Source: JAWAFD01 sp964467175 (lineage in GTDB: Archaea; Micrarchaeota; Micrarchaeia; Anstonellales; J096). Taken from it: a DNA stretch of 18,902 bases. Shown one piece after another: positions 1 through 5,354 of this stretch; position 1 is the first letter of the stretch; each line of letters starts with the position of its first letter. The stretch covers positions 1-18,902 of the forward strand of contig CAYXNY010000030.1 of the NCBI GenBank assembly GCA_964467175.1, written 5' to 3'. The notes beneath the pieces are model-generated. The model ran no database searches and was not told the DNA's origin. It worked only from the letters and a program-made list of their open reading frames with translations. The position numbers were made by a program, and so were the translations under genes.

Positions 1-2
1 AT

Positions 3-158
3 ATATTAGGATTAATAGCGTCACTTGTAATCATATTAAAAATTAGTAATGCGAGTGGAGAAAACGATGATTCAACTTATTTTTATATTTTTTATATTGT
101 TGGATGGTTGCTTCAATTATTATATTTTTTAATTGATTTTATATTTACGTTCGCTTAG
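3..158 (+). CDS. Membrane protein, C-terminal end only (runs off the left edge)
   Basis: An open frame enters from the left edge and ends at TAG 156-158, giving 51 residues. Two strongly hydrophobic stretches are visible: one at the very start (GLIASLVIILKI) and one near the end, rich in Ile, Leu, Phe and Tyr (FYIVGWLLQLLYFLIDFIF). A short polar loop containing SNASGENDD separates them. This is typical of the last two membrane spans of an integral membrane protein, and the loop carries an N-A-S sequon. The start and the rest of the protein lie outside the window, so no family can be named. The frame is short and AT-rich, so the call rests mainly on the clean alternation of hydrophobic and polar segments. 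Confidence 0.45.
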   Translation: MLGLIASLVIILKISNASGENDDSTYFYIFYIVGWLLQLLYFLIDFIFTFA

Positions 159-212
159 ATTTTAATTTATTTTACAAAAAAACGGAAAAAGAGCCAAAGA
201 TGGAAGGGGGGT

Positions 213-677
213 TTAAAGCAGGTCATTTCTTGTTAAAATTCCAACTATCCTGCTTTCTTTTTTTATCAGAATTGCCTCCACTCTTTTCAGTATGTAAAGC
301 GCATCTTTCTTTGAGGTTGAAATATCAAACTCAGGAAATGGTGGCCCCATAACTCCCCTAACCTGTTTTTCCCCTGCCCCTTCTCCCCACCGCAGTTTTG
401 CATTCATTATGATAGGTTCAGTTATTCTTCCGACATTTTTTCCGTGCTCTATTACGGGCAATTGGGGATAGCTATTTTGTTTCATTATTTTCGCAGCTTC
501 TTTTATTTTTTCTCCTGGTTCCACCCATTCTAGCCCGTTATGATAGTATTTTTCCACTGTTTCTTTTGCTTTCTCTTCCTCAACTGCCATGTAAAACTCA
601 ACCATCTTTTTTATCAATCCATAGCCTGCGTTTGCTTTTCCGCTTTCTATTTTAGCCAGGTAGGACTGTGGCGGTTT
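213..677 (-). pseudogene. 5'-truncated HTH (XRE-type) plus CBS-pair transcriptional regulator
   Basis: The open frame runs back from TAA at 213-215 to an in-frame TAG at 678-680. The first readable residues (677 downward) are KPPQSYLAKIESGKANAGYG. These match the recognition-helix end of XRE/Cro-type helix-turn-helix domains, usually of the form SQSxIAKIExGK. Two CBS motifs follow: an upstream one around WVEPGEKIKEAAKIMKQ with PQLPVIEHGKNVGRITE, and a downstream one ending in GILTRNDLL. This order (HTH, then CBS pair) is that of a common archaeal regulator family of about 180 residues. The first half of the HTH is missing, and no frame just upstream supplies it. The only start codons are internal (TTG at 617, ATG at 605), so any product would lack DNA-binding ability. 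I read it as a decayed regulator gene; a functional CBS-only protein is the alternative. Confidence 0.7.
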
Positions 678-722
678 CTAAGAAGAAGAAAAGAAAATAA
701 TTGAGGAGAGTTTAAAATAAAA

Positions 723-748
723 TTAGAAATTCTAAAAATATTTTAGAA
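723..748 (-). repeat. Tripartite TTCTAA/TTAGAA motif, copy 1
   Basis: On the minus strand this reads TTCTAA, 7 nt, TTAGAA, 1 nt, TTCTAA, with no mismatch to the consensus shared by the three copies. The inner half-sites make TTAGAAATTCTAA, and the outer pair gives an 8-bp inverted repeat (730-748, 3-nt loop). It lies 45 bp 5' of the truncated HTH-CBS frame and about 24 bp before the likely TATA element of the 818-964 ORF. An operator with three half-sites is the simplest reading. Confidence 0.6.
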
Positions 749-771
749 AGGCACATTTTACAAACTGTTCG

Positions 772-782
772 TTTTTTTAAAG
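772..782 (+). promoter_or_regulatory. Possible TATA element for the 818-964 small ORF
   Basis: The run TTTTTTTAAAG is centred near 778. That predicts transcription starting near 805 and a leader of about 13 nt. The leader would contain the Shine-Dalgarno-like AGGTGA at 807-812, five bases before ATG 818. A second AT-rich element at 789-798 (TTATATATAA) is closer to the gene and could be used instead. Confidence 0.35.
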
Positions 783-817
783 CTTTTGTTATATATAATC
801 AAATCAAGGTGAAATGG

Positions 818-964
818 ATGAAGAGAAAACGCTCGATTGAAATACTTGACCTTAGAACCAATAAGGTCACTGTTAGTGAGACAATTGCTCAAAGCATAGA
901 CAAGACAGCAAAAGATATAATTAGAATTAACAAGGCCACTTTTAGATATCTTGCTAGTCATTAG
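818..964 (+). CDS. Small basic protein of unknown function (48 aa)
   Basis: ATG 818 to TAG 962-964 encodes 48 residues starting MKRKRSIEILDLRTNKVTVS and ending FRYLASH. The start has a well-placed AGGTGA five bases upstream and plausible TATA elements before that; an in-frame GTG at 809 is a less likely start. The product is basic at the N-terminus (KRKR) and would be mostly short strand and helix, without membrane segments. I recognise no family. It sits between motif copy 1 and a repeat-rich stretch, in the same gene-poor zone as the broken HTH-CBS gene, so it may belong to an accessory element or be a gene remnant. A longer minus-strand frame over the same bases (758-1105) is less convincing because it has no good start signal and an irregular composition. 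Confidence 0.4.
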   Translation: MKRKRSIEILDLRTNKVTVSETIAQSIDKTAKDIIRINKATFRYLASH

Positions 965-1116
965 AGTTGTATCAAAACAATAATTACTATTTAAGTAAAC
1001 CTCCTCCTTCCAAAACCCCACTACGGTAAACCATCCTACCAATTTTCCCTGCTTTTTCTTTCTTTTATGGTACTTTTGGCCTATAACCCCGCTTCCACTC
1101 CCCACTTTTTCCCCAT

Positions 1117-1225
1117 CACATCATTATAGTAAACCAACTCAGTGGGTGGCCCATCTGCTCATTGGACTATGGTTTACTAATATGGTAACTAATTATGCAA
1201 CTGGCACATTGCAATAGTAAACCAA
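1117..1225. repeat. TAGTAAACCA repeats in alternating orientation
   Basis: A 10-mer TAGTAAACCA occurs at 1127-1136 and 1215-1224, and its exact reverse complement TGGTTTACTA at 1170-1179, so copy starts are 43 and 45 bp apart. The outer copies extend to a 21-bp direct repeat on the minus strand (1117-1137 and 1205-1225) with 17 matching positions. A partial copy, GTAAACCA, lies at 1026-1033. Each interval contains a smaller inverted repeat: TGGG/CCCA at 1143-1153 and TGCAA/TTGCA at 1196-1213. The middle copy could pair with either outer copy in a transcript. Confidence 0.6.
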
Positions 1226-1245
1226 TTGCTAAAGAAAAGAATTTC

Positions 1246-1271
1246 TTAGAAATTCTAATATTATTTAAGAA
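1246..1271 (-). repeat. Tripartite TTCTAA/TTAGAA motif, copy 2
   Basis: It has the same layout and spacing as copy 1. Read on the plus strand it is TTAGAA, 1 nt, TTCTAA, 7 nt, TAAGAA, so only the last half-site has a mismatch. It is extended on the left by a perfect 9-bp inverted repeat (AGAATTTCT, 1 nt, AGAAATTCT, 1238-1256). No solid gene lies directly beside it. Confidence 0.55.
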
Positions 1272-1331
1272 AAAAGCATTTCAATTTTTGCTAGAGTTTT
1301 TTGACAAAAGGTAGGGTGGAGAATAAATAAA

Positions 1332-1385
1332 ATGGCCAAAAAACGAAAATGGAAGAATTTCTATGGCGAAAAACAAAAAGCATGA
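1332..1385 (+). CDS. Doubtful mini-ORF (17 aa, Lys/Arg-rich)
   Basis: ATG 1332 to TGA 1383-1385 encodes MAKKRKWKNFYGEKQKA. A purine-rich Shine-Dalgarno-like AGGGTGGAG at 1312-1320 precedes it, though about 11 bases away, and a hairpin (1389-1420) follows directly. The product would be a short, very basic peptide. A second ATG in another frame (1363) encodes an even shorter MAKNKKHE. At this length chance is a real possibility; the ribosome-site and terminator-like context is the only reason to list it. Confidence 0.2.
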   Translation: MAKKRKWKNFYGEKQKA

Positions 1386-1388
1386 ATA

Positions 1389-1420
1389 AACCAATGGGAT
1401 AAAAAATCATCCTTTTGGTT
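1389..1420. terminator. Hairpin between the mini-ORF and the lipoprotein gene
   Basis: Outer arms AACCAA (1389-1394) and TTGGTT (1415-1420) pair perfectly. Inner arms GGAT (1397-1400) and ATCC (1409-1412) extend the stem after a two-base internal loop, and the apex is A-rich. It lies 12 bases downstream of the stop of the minus-strand lipoprotein gene, so it could end that transcript, or serve a rightward transcript. Archaeal termination mainly uses T-runs, so a processing or stabilising role is also possible. Confidence 0.35.
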
Positions 1421-1431
1421 AATTTACAAAC

Positions 1432-2247
1432 TTACTCAAACTTTACAACCTGCATGGTTATCTGGACCCGGTCATCCTCGCTGTTCGTTTCGATTACAAG
1501 CAGCCCATTATACCCAACATAGGCAAAGTGCGAAACATAGGTTGTAAAGTTCAGGCTTTCTGCGGCATTCAAAAAAACAGCGTACTCCTCTGTTTTTTCA
1601 GCATCCGTTTTGTTCAGGAACTCATCAAACATTGAAAACGCGGATTCGTTTGTAAAGTTTTTGCGTATGCGGTAGGCAACAACAAAAGCATCTGTGTAGT
1701 TTTGCAGGTATGCCGGCTCTGACTCAAACCAATTTTCCGAAACAGGAAAAATCCTGTTTTTGTTGTTGCCATGGTTTAGCAAAATAAACTCGCACTCTTC
1801 TTCCGGCCTGATAGCATCAAAAAGTGTTCGGAGAGGTTCTGGAAGGTTCAGGTTTGTGTAGTTCATTTTTTTCAATTTCAAAAAATTTGAGAACGTTTCA
1901 TTTTTGCTGTAGCGCGCCGCTCTTACGGTTTTGTTGAATTTGAGCTTCAACTGTTCATCGAGCTGGTCCACTTCATCGTCGCTGAACGGCCCGCTTCCTT
2001 CAAAAACAAGTTCGTTTTTGGTTGAAGTGAGCATAAGCGAATAGCCATAAATCTTTTTTCCAAAAACATCAGAAAGCCCTATCTCAGAGGGTTCGACATA
2101 AATTAAATTATCGGATTCGGTTTCGTTAACCTGCGTTTCGTTCTGAGCGGTAATGTTGCCTGTTGCATTCTCTTTATTTTCCGGCTGGGTGATGCATCCA
2201 GTAAGCGTAAGCCCGAGAACAAACAGTATCAAAAGATATTTTTTCAT
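1432..2247 (-). CDS. Predicted surface lipoprotein, sequon-rich (271 aa)
   Basis: The N-terminus has two lysines, a hydrophobic stretch (LLILFVLGLTL) and the lipobox L-T-G-C with Cys18, so the protein should be exported and lipid-anchored. Residues 19-47 form a polar Asn/Thr/Glu linker. The rest is a soluble globular region without further membrane spans. There are 12 N-x-S/T sequons (Asn 27, 31, 36, 41, 105, 116, 129, 183, 197, 200, 212 and 233), which suggests heavy N-glycosylation on the outside of the cell. I recognise no domain. ATG 2247 directly precedes the signal peptide; no Shine-Dalgarno site is evident. A TTTAAAAG element at 2282-2289 (minus-strand sense) would give a leader of about 12 nt. 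The gene is divergent from the 2435-4111 gene across 187 bp that contain motif copy 3. Confidence 0.8.
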   Translation of the reverse strand: MKKYLLILFVLGLTLTGCITQPENKENATGNITAQNETQVNETESDNLIYVEPSEIGLSDVFGKKIYGYSLMLTSTKNELVFEGSGPFSDDEVDQLDEQLKLKFNKTVRAARYSKNETFSNFLKLKKMNYTNLNLPEPLRTLFDAIRPEEECEFILLNHGNNKNRIFPVSENWFESEPAYLQNYTDAFVVAYRIRKNFTNESAFSMFDEFLNKTDAEKTEEYAVFLNAAESLNFTTYVSHFAYVGYNGLLVIETNSEDDRVQITMQVVKFE

Positions 2248-2309
2248 AAGGATCGCTTTTTGATTTTGAAATAGAAAATGCTTTTAAACATTAGTAATAT
2301 TGCAGTAAA

Positions 2310-2335
2310 TTCTAATAATTATTTAGAAATTCTAA
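2310..2335 (+). repeat. Tripartite TTCTAA/TTAGAA motif, copy 3
   Basis: It reads TTCTAA (2310-2315), 7 nt, TTAGAA (2323-2328), 1 nt, TTCTAA (2330-2335), exactly the layout of copies 1 and 2 but in the opposite orientation. It lies in the 187-bp divergent region between the lipoprotein gene (start 2247) and the 558-aa gene (start 2435), about 58 bp before the TATA-like element of the latter, where an operator could act on either gene. Confidence 0.6.
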
Positions 2336-2392
2336 AAGATTTTATCATTTTGAATGTCTTTCTTGTGTTTAAATGAGAACATACATGGAAAT

Positions 2393-2430
2393 ATTTAAAA
2401 ACATTTCGGTACAAAATAAAAAACAGGTGG
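2393..2430 (+). promoter_or_regulatory. TATA-like element and ribosome-binding site of the 2435 gene
   Basis: ATTTAAAA (2393-2400) is followed, after a spacing that predicts transcription starting near 2422, by AGGTGG at 2426-2431, just before ATG 2435. The gene would therefore have a short leader with a Shine-Dalgarno site, unlike the leaderless first genes elsewhere in the window. Confidence 0.45.
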
Positions 2431-2434
2431 GAAC

Positions 2435-4111
2435 ATGACAAATGGGAAGGATATGGCCGCGGAAGCGGCAAAATTGGAAGTAGACCTTTCAGATGAAGTT
2501 CAGAGGCGCACACTTCCAGAAGCACTGTTAAACTACATCTACACTGTTAAACGGATGGATGAACATGTGAAGCAGAAGGCGCTGTACCTTGCTAACCGAT
2601 TAGAGGAACAGCTTCCTACGCTTGATGAGGAAGAAAAAAGAGCGCTCCAGGACATTATAAAAAGACTAAGAGACGCAGTAGAAGAAGAAAATCTAAAACA
2701 GCTGATAAGTGCAGTTGAGTCAAATATTAGGTACAACAAACGCTATGGCGATCCACTCTCAAGCATGCCTAGGTCTCAACCTACTACCCAAGCAGTAGCG
2801 ACACAAGTTCCGCAAGGTTCTAGAAAACCAACCAAAGCTTCTACTCAAAAGGCGATTGTACCGGCCAATCCTGGGACACAAACATCAACAGCTCCTGGAA
2901 GCCCAGGTCAAAATGTACCTTCTGTTATTCAGATAGATCCAGCCGTACTCGAATACGCTGCTTTGCTCAGAGCAAGAGAAAAAATTTTCCAGGGCAGCTA
3001 CCATGTAAAAGATCTTCTAAGCCGAGAAAACCTCATAGTACAAAATTACAAACAATACCTGAAACAGAGATTGTCTGCAGGTAAAGATGACAACGAGAGG
3101 GCTCAGATACTCCAACAGGAAATGGAGCTTTTGAAAAGCGTAACCTATCATGAAACAGTAAGAGATGGAATTAATAAATGGTGGAGAAGGCATCCAGTAG
3201 CTAGAACGGTGATTGGACTTGGAATGCTGGGTGCAGGAATTGCCGCGATGTTCGTAAATCCAATTCTCGGCGCAGGACTTTTAATAGCCAGAGGACTTTG
3301 GAACGGGTTCGCTACATGGATGGCTGTGGAAGGAGGCTACGATGCACTAAATCATGTTTGGAGAAGGAGCAGAGAAGACGGCGCGCACAGAATAATAAGA
3401 AGCACTATGACAAACAGGGATATACGACAAGAAGATATAATAGATGCAGTACATATGGGCCCAGACGTCACCGCAGACAGGATTGTAGCAGGAGGGCTCG
3501 ATGTTACAAGGAACATAAGAGGGCACAGAATAGTAAAGAGAATTCTATCTATTGCCGCAGCAACAATTGTTGGTATGATCACAGGTGTATGGCAAGGAAT
3601 AACAAGCTTGTTCAGTGCACATGATACTGCAGCTAGCGGAGTTGGATTCGGCGACCATGTCAAGGATGGTGCGCATGCCACACTAAACAAGATAAACTCA
3701 GCAAACGGTTGTTATGTCTATACGGCAGAACCAGGAGGAAGCGTATGGAACGGAGCTGAGCAAGCAGTCGATTGGTATGCCGCCCAGCATGGAATACATC
3801 TAACGCCCGCTGAGCGCTTGTATGCCATAGACTTTGTGAAGGACCGTGTATGCGAAAACCTTGCGGCGCATGGTATTTTCCGAACAGTTCCAACAGATGC
3901 ACCAACAGCTCCATGGATATACCCAAAACAAAATGTTTTTATTTACCTAAAAGAAATAGTTAATGGAATACGTGGTGCTAAAGAGTTTTATGGCGGCGGA
4001 GAGCTGCTTGATGCTGCAGGAGCTTTCAAGTCAGGTGGAGGAGCAGCAGCTGGTCGCTGTTTGTTTGACACAGTAACAGGAAAATTGCACTTTGTACCGC
4101 TGAGAAGGTAG
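2435..4111 (+). CDS. Unrecognised membrane-associated protein with PT-rich linker (558 aa)
   Basis: Visible parts in order: a charged helical N-terminal region (1-110, likely coiled coil around 50-95); a Pro/Thr/Ser/Gln-rich linker (about 112-163); a second helical region (165-245); a hydrophobic Gly/Ala-rich hairpin (about 255-290); an amphipathic region rich in Arg and Asp (300-360); another membrane-like segment (about 368-393); and a C-terminal globular part (400-558) with three cysteines (436, 473, 542). The segment GGSVWNGAEQAVDW followed by LTPAERLYAIDFVKDRV resembles a LysM-like GDSVWxxA opening seen in some uncharacterised large proteins of small-genome microbes, but the match is too weak to name. 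ATG 2435 is supported by AGGTGG just upstream. It is co-directional with the 142-aa gene 21 bp downstream and likely shares its transcript. Codon use looks less biased to Lys/Glu/Ile than in the neighbours, which would fit acquisition. Function unknown. Confidence 0.75.
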   Translation: MTNGKDMAAEAAKLEVDLSDEVQRRTLPEALLNYIYTVKRMDEHVKQKALYLANRLEEQLPTLDEEEKRALQDIIKRLRDAVEEENLKQLISAVESNIRYNKRYGDPLSSMPRSQPTTQAVATQVPQGSRKPTKASTQKAIVPANPGTQTSTAPGSPGQNVPSVIQIDPAVLEYAALLRAREKIFQGSYHVKDLLSRENLIVQNYKQYLKQRLSAGKDDNERAQILQQEMELLKSVTYHETVRDGINKWWRRHPVARTVIGLGMLGAGIAAMFVNPILGAGLLIARGLWNGFATWMAVEGGYDALNHVWRRSREDGAHRIIRSTMTNRDIRQEDIIDAVHMGPDVTADRIVAGGLDVTRNIRGHRIVKRILSIAAATIVGMITGVWQGITSLFSAHDTAASGVGFGDHVKDGAHATLNKINSANGCYVYTAEPGGSVWNGAEQAVDWYAAQHGIHLTPAERLYAIDFVKDRVCENLAAHGIFRTVPTDAPTAPWIYPKQNVFIYLKEIVNGIRGAKEFYGGGELLDAAGAFKSGGGAAAGRCLFDTVTGKLHFVPLRR

Positions 4112-4132
4112 TAACGTAATAACGGTGTAAGC

Positions 4133-4561
4133 ATGCCAAAACACGAATTTCTTTCTTTTTTTAAAACCTTTCCTCCTTCTTTAAATGAATTTTTTGGTAA
4201 AAAGCCAGAACCAGATTCGCCTTATACAAAAACAAGAAATAGGCTTATTGAAATGATAGCGCACTACTGCGGAAAGAGATTTGCACGTAAAGTTGTTGGA
4301 GATATACCCGTGCAGATCATAGAAGAACTTACAGATGAAAAGATAGGAAAGCTTGAAGAAAAACTTATGCTTCAAGTAGGGGTTGCATCAAAAAAAGTAA
4401 AGATGCGGCTTGATAGCATGATCACTGACTACCATCCTATTGGGATTGTAATGGGCTATCTTCCGCCGCTTTATTATTCTATGGTGCATAAGGAAGCAAT
4501 AAAGGATGCAGTTAAAATTGTTTTCAGCGAGAAAAGTTTGAAAGAAATTGTAAAAACCTAA
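4133..4561 (+). CDS. Conserved-looking protein of unknown function (142 aa)
   Basis: It starts at ATG 4133 with GGTG (4124-4127) five bases before it, 21 bp after the stop of the 558-aa gene, so the two probably form an operon. The product is mixed charged and hydrophobic: an N-terminal Phe/Pro-rich stretch (FLSFFKTFPPSLNEFF), a basic helical middle (TRNRLIEMIAHYCGKRFARK), a helix around residues 60-95, and a moderately hydrophobic segment (IGIVMGYLPPLYYSM, about 103-117) too short for a confident membrane span. I recognise no family. Its stop TAA (4559-4561) overlaps the stop of the convergent HAD-like gene by 4 nt. Confidence 0.65.
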   Translation: MPKHEFLSFFKTFPPSLNEFFGKKPEPDSPYTKTRNRLIEMIAHYCGKRFARKVVGDIPVQIIEELTDEKIGKLEEKLMLQVGVASKKVKMRLDSMITDYHPIGIVMGYLPPLYYSMVHKEAIKDAVKIVFSEKSLKEIVKT

Positions 4562-5322
4562 AAGTAATTCTCTTCAAGATAAAAAACAAGCTCATCAGGA
4601 GAGTTCGCAACAAAAGTTGGATGGAAGTAGTGCTCTTTTTTTATCCGGCCTGGGTTTATCCACGCGGTTGGGATCTCTGCGTCGTGTGCGATCTCTATTT
4701 CTTTGAAATACTCGTCCCCTATTACAAGAAATAACTCTTTGTTTCTATTTTTTATAATCCCCCGCTCTAAAAGATGAGTGAATTTTTGTCTTGTTTTTAT
4801 AACATAGAAAAAAGTTTTTTCAAAAGCATCGAGAAGCCCCATTCTTGAAAGAACTACTGTTGCAGGTTCTTTGGGAAGGTTTGTAACAAGGTAATGGATA
4901 AAACGATCACGGCTGGAAAGGATAAAGTCCGGAACATATCCATTGTATTCTTTCTCAATCAGGCAAATAGAATTAGTAAGCTCAAAAAATAGCTTTTCCA
5001 GCCTTTTGTTTCTTTCTTGAAAATCAAGAATGCCCTCATAAAGAGCGGTGCTCCCTACATATGTTATAAAATACAGCGGACTGACTTCCTCTTGATTCTC
5101 AAAGCTTTTTCTTGCTCTTTTTGCGATCTTCTTGAATTCTTTTTTTTGTTGGTTTGAAAGAGGCACTCTTTCCGTAAAAATATCTATGGAGCGCCACACC
5201 CAATGCATCTTCTCTTCTGTTTTTAATTTTTTTAATTTAATTGGAAGGGCGTCTATAGTTCCGGTAAGGTCCCATATAAGATATCTAAGCTTTTTAATGT
5301 GCTTATATGGTGAAATGAGCAT
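4558..5322 (-). CDS. HAD-superfamily hydrolase-like protein (254 aa)
   Basis: The N-terminus carries the HAD motif I region, YLIWDLTGTIDAL, with Asp18 as the likely nucleophile. A helical cap region follows (about 30-130). Motif II is the Thr of HYLVTNLP (Thr147), a Lys-containing segment sits near 176-180, and motif IV is IGDEYFKEIEIAHDAEIPTA with Gly202-Asp203. The ending (WINPG, then NSPDELVFYLEE) is typical of the last strand and helix of the fold. Two departures matter: the second acidic residue of motif I (usually DxD) is Thr20, giving DLTGT, and motif IV has Glu where GDxxxxD has its second Asp. The protein may be a phosphotransferase or ATPase of altered mechanism, or a binding protein. 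Start 5322 is supported by a TATA-like TTTTTATTTG (minus strand) centred about 27 nt upstream, implying a leaderless message. Confidence 0.7.
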   Translation of the reverse strand: MLISPYKHIKKLRYLIWDLTGTIDALPIKLKKLKTEEKMHWVWRSIDIFTERVPLSNQQKKEFKKIAKRARKSFENQEEVSPLYFITYVGSTALYEGILDFQERNKRLEKLFFELTNSICLIEKEYNGYVPDFILSSRDRFIHYLVTNLPKEPATVVLSRMGLLDAFEKTFFYVIKTRQKFTHLLERGIIKNRNKELFLVIGDEYFKEIEIAHDAEIPTAWINPGRIKKEHYFHPTFVANSPDELVFYLEENYF

Positions 5323-5354
5323 ATTTGATATTTACAACCTAAACAAATAAAAAC
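5323..5354. promoter_or_regulatory. 32-bp divergent promoter, HAD-like gene / helical-repeat gene
   Basis: Only 32 bp separate the two start codons. A TTGATATTTA element centred near 5328 lies about 27 nt before ATG 5355 on the plus strand. On the minus strand TTTTTATTTG, centred near 5349, lies about 27 nt before ATG 5322. Each gene's TATA element therefore falls almost on the start codon of the other, and both messages would be leaderless. Confidence 0.45.

Larger units (their letters stand above)
965..1331. other. Gene-free, repeat-rich stretch
   Basis: About 370 bases without a convincing gene. The left part (about 999-1115) is strongly pyrimidine-rich on the plus strand. The middle (1117-1225) holds alternating TAGTAAACCA repeats with small hairpins between them. 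The right part holds copy 2 of the tripartite TTCTAA/TTAGAA motif and a purine-rich tract before a doubtful mini-ORF. A 115-codon minus-strand frame crosses the left part, but I do not regard it as a gene. Confidence 0.5.

Noticed and set aside
758..1105. Minus-strand 115-codon open frame
   Set aside because: No ribosome site or promoter at the start, a biased pyrimidine-rich template, and overlap with the better-supported 818-964 frame. Its second half is simply antisense to that frame.
1117..1225. CRISPR array from the repeated TAGTAAACCA
   Set aside because: Repeats are only 10 bp (21 bp degenerate), alternate in orientation, number three, and no cas genes are present.
3298..3624. Plus-strand 108-codon frame within the 558-aa gene
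   Set aside because: Arg/Cys-rich out-of-frame reading, without start signals; the 558-aa frame is continuous over it.
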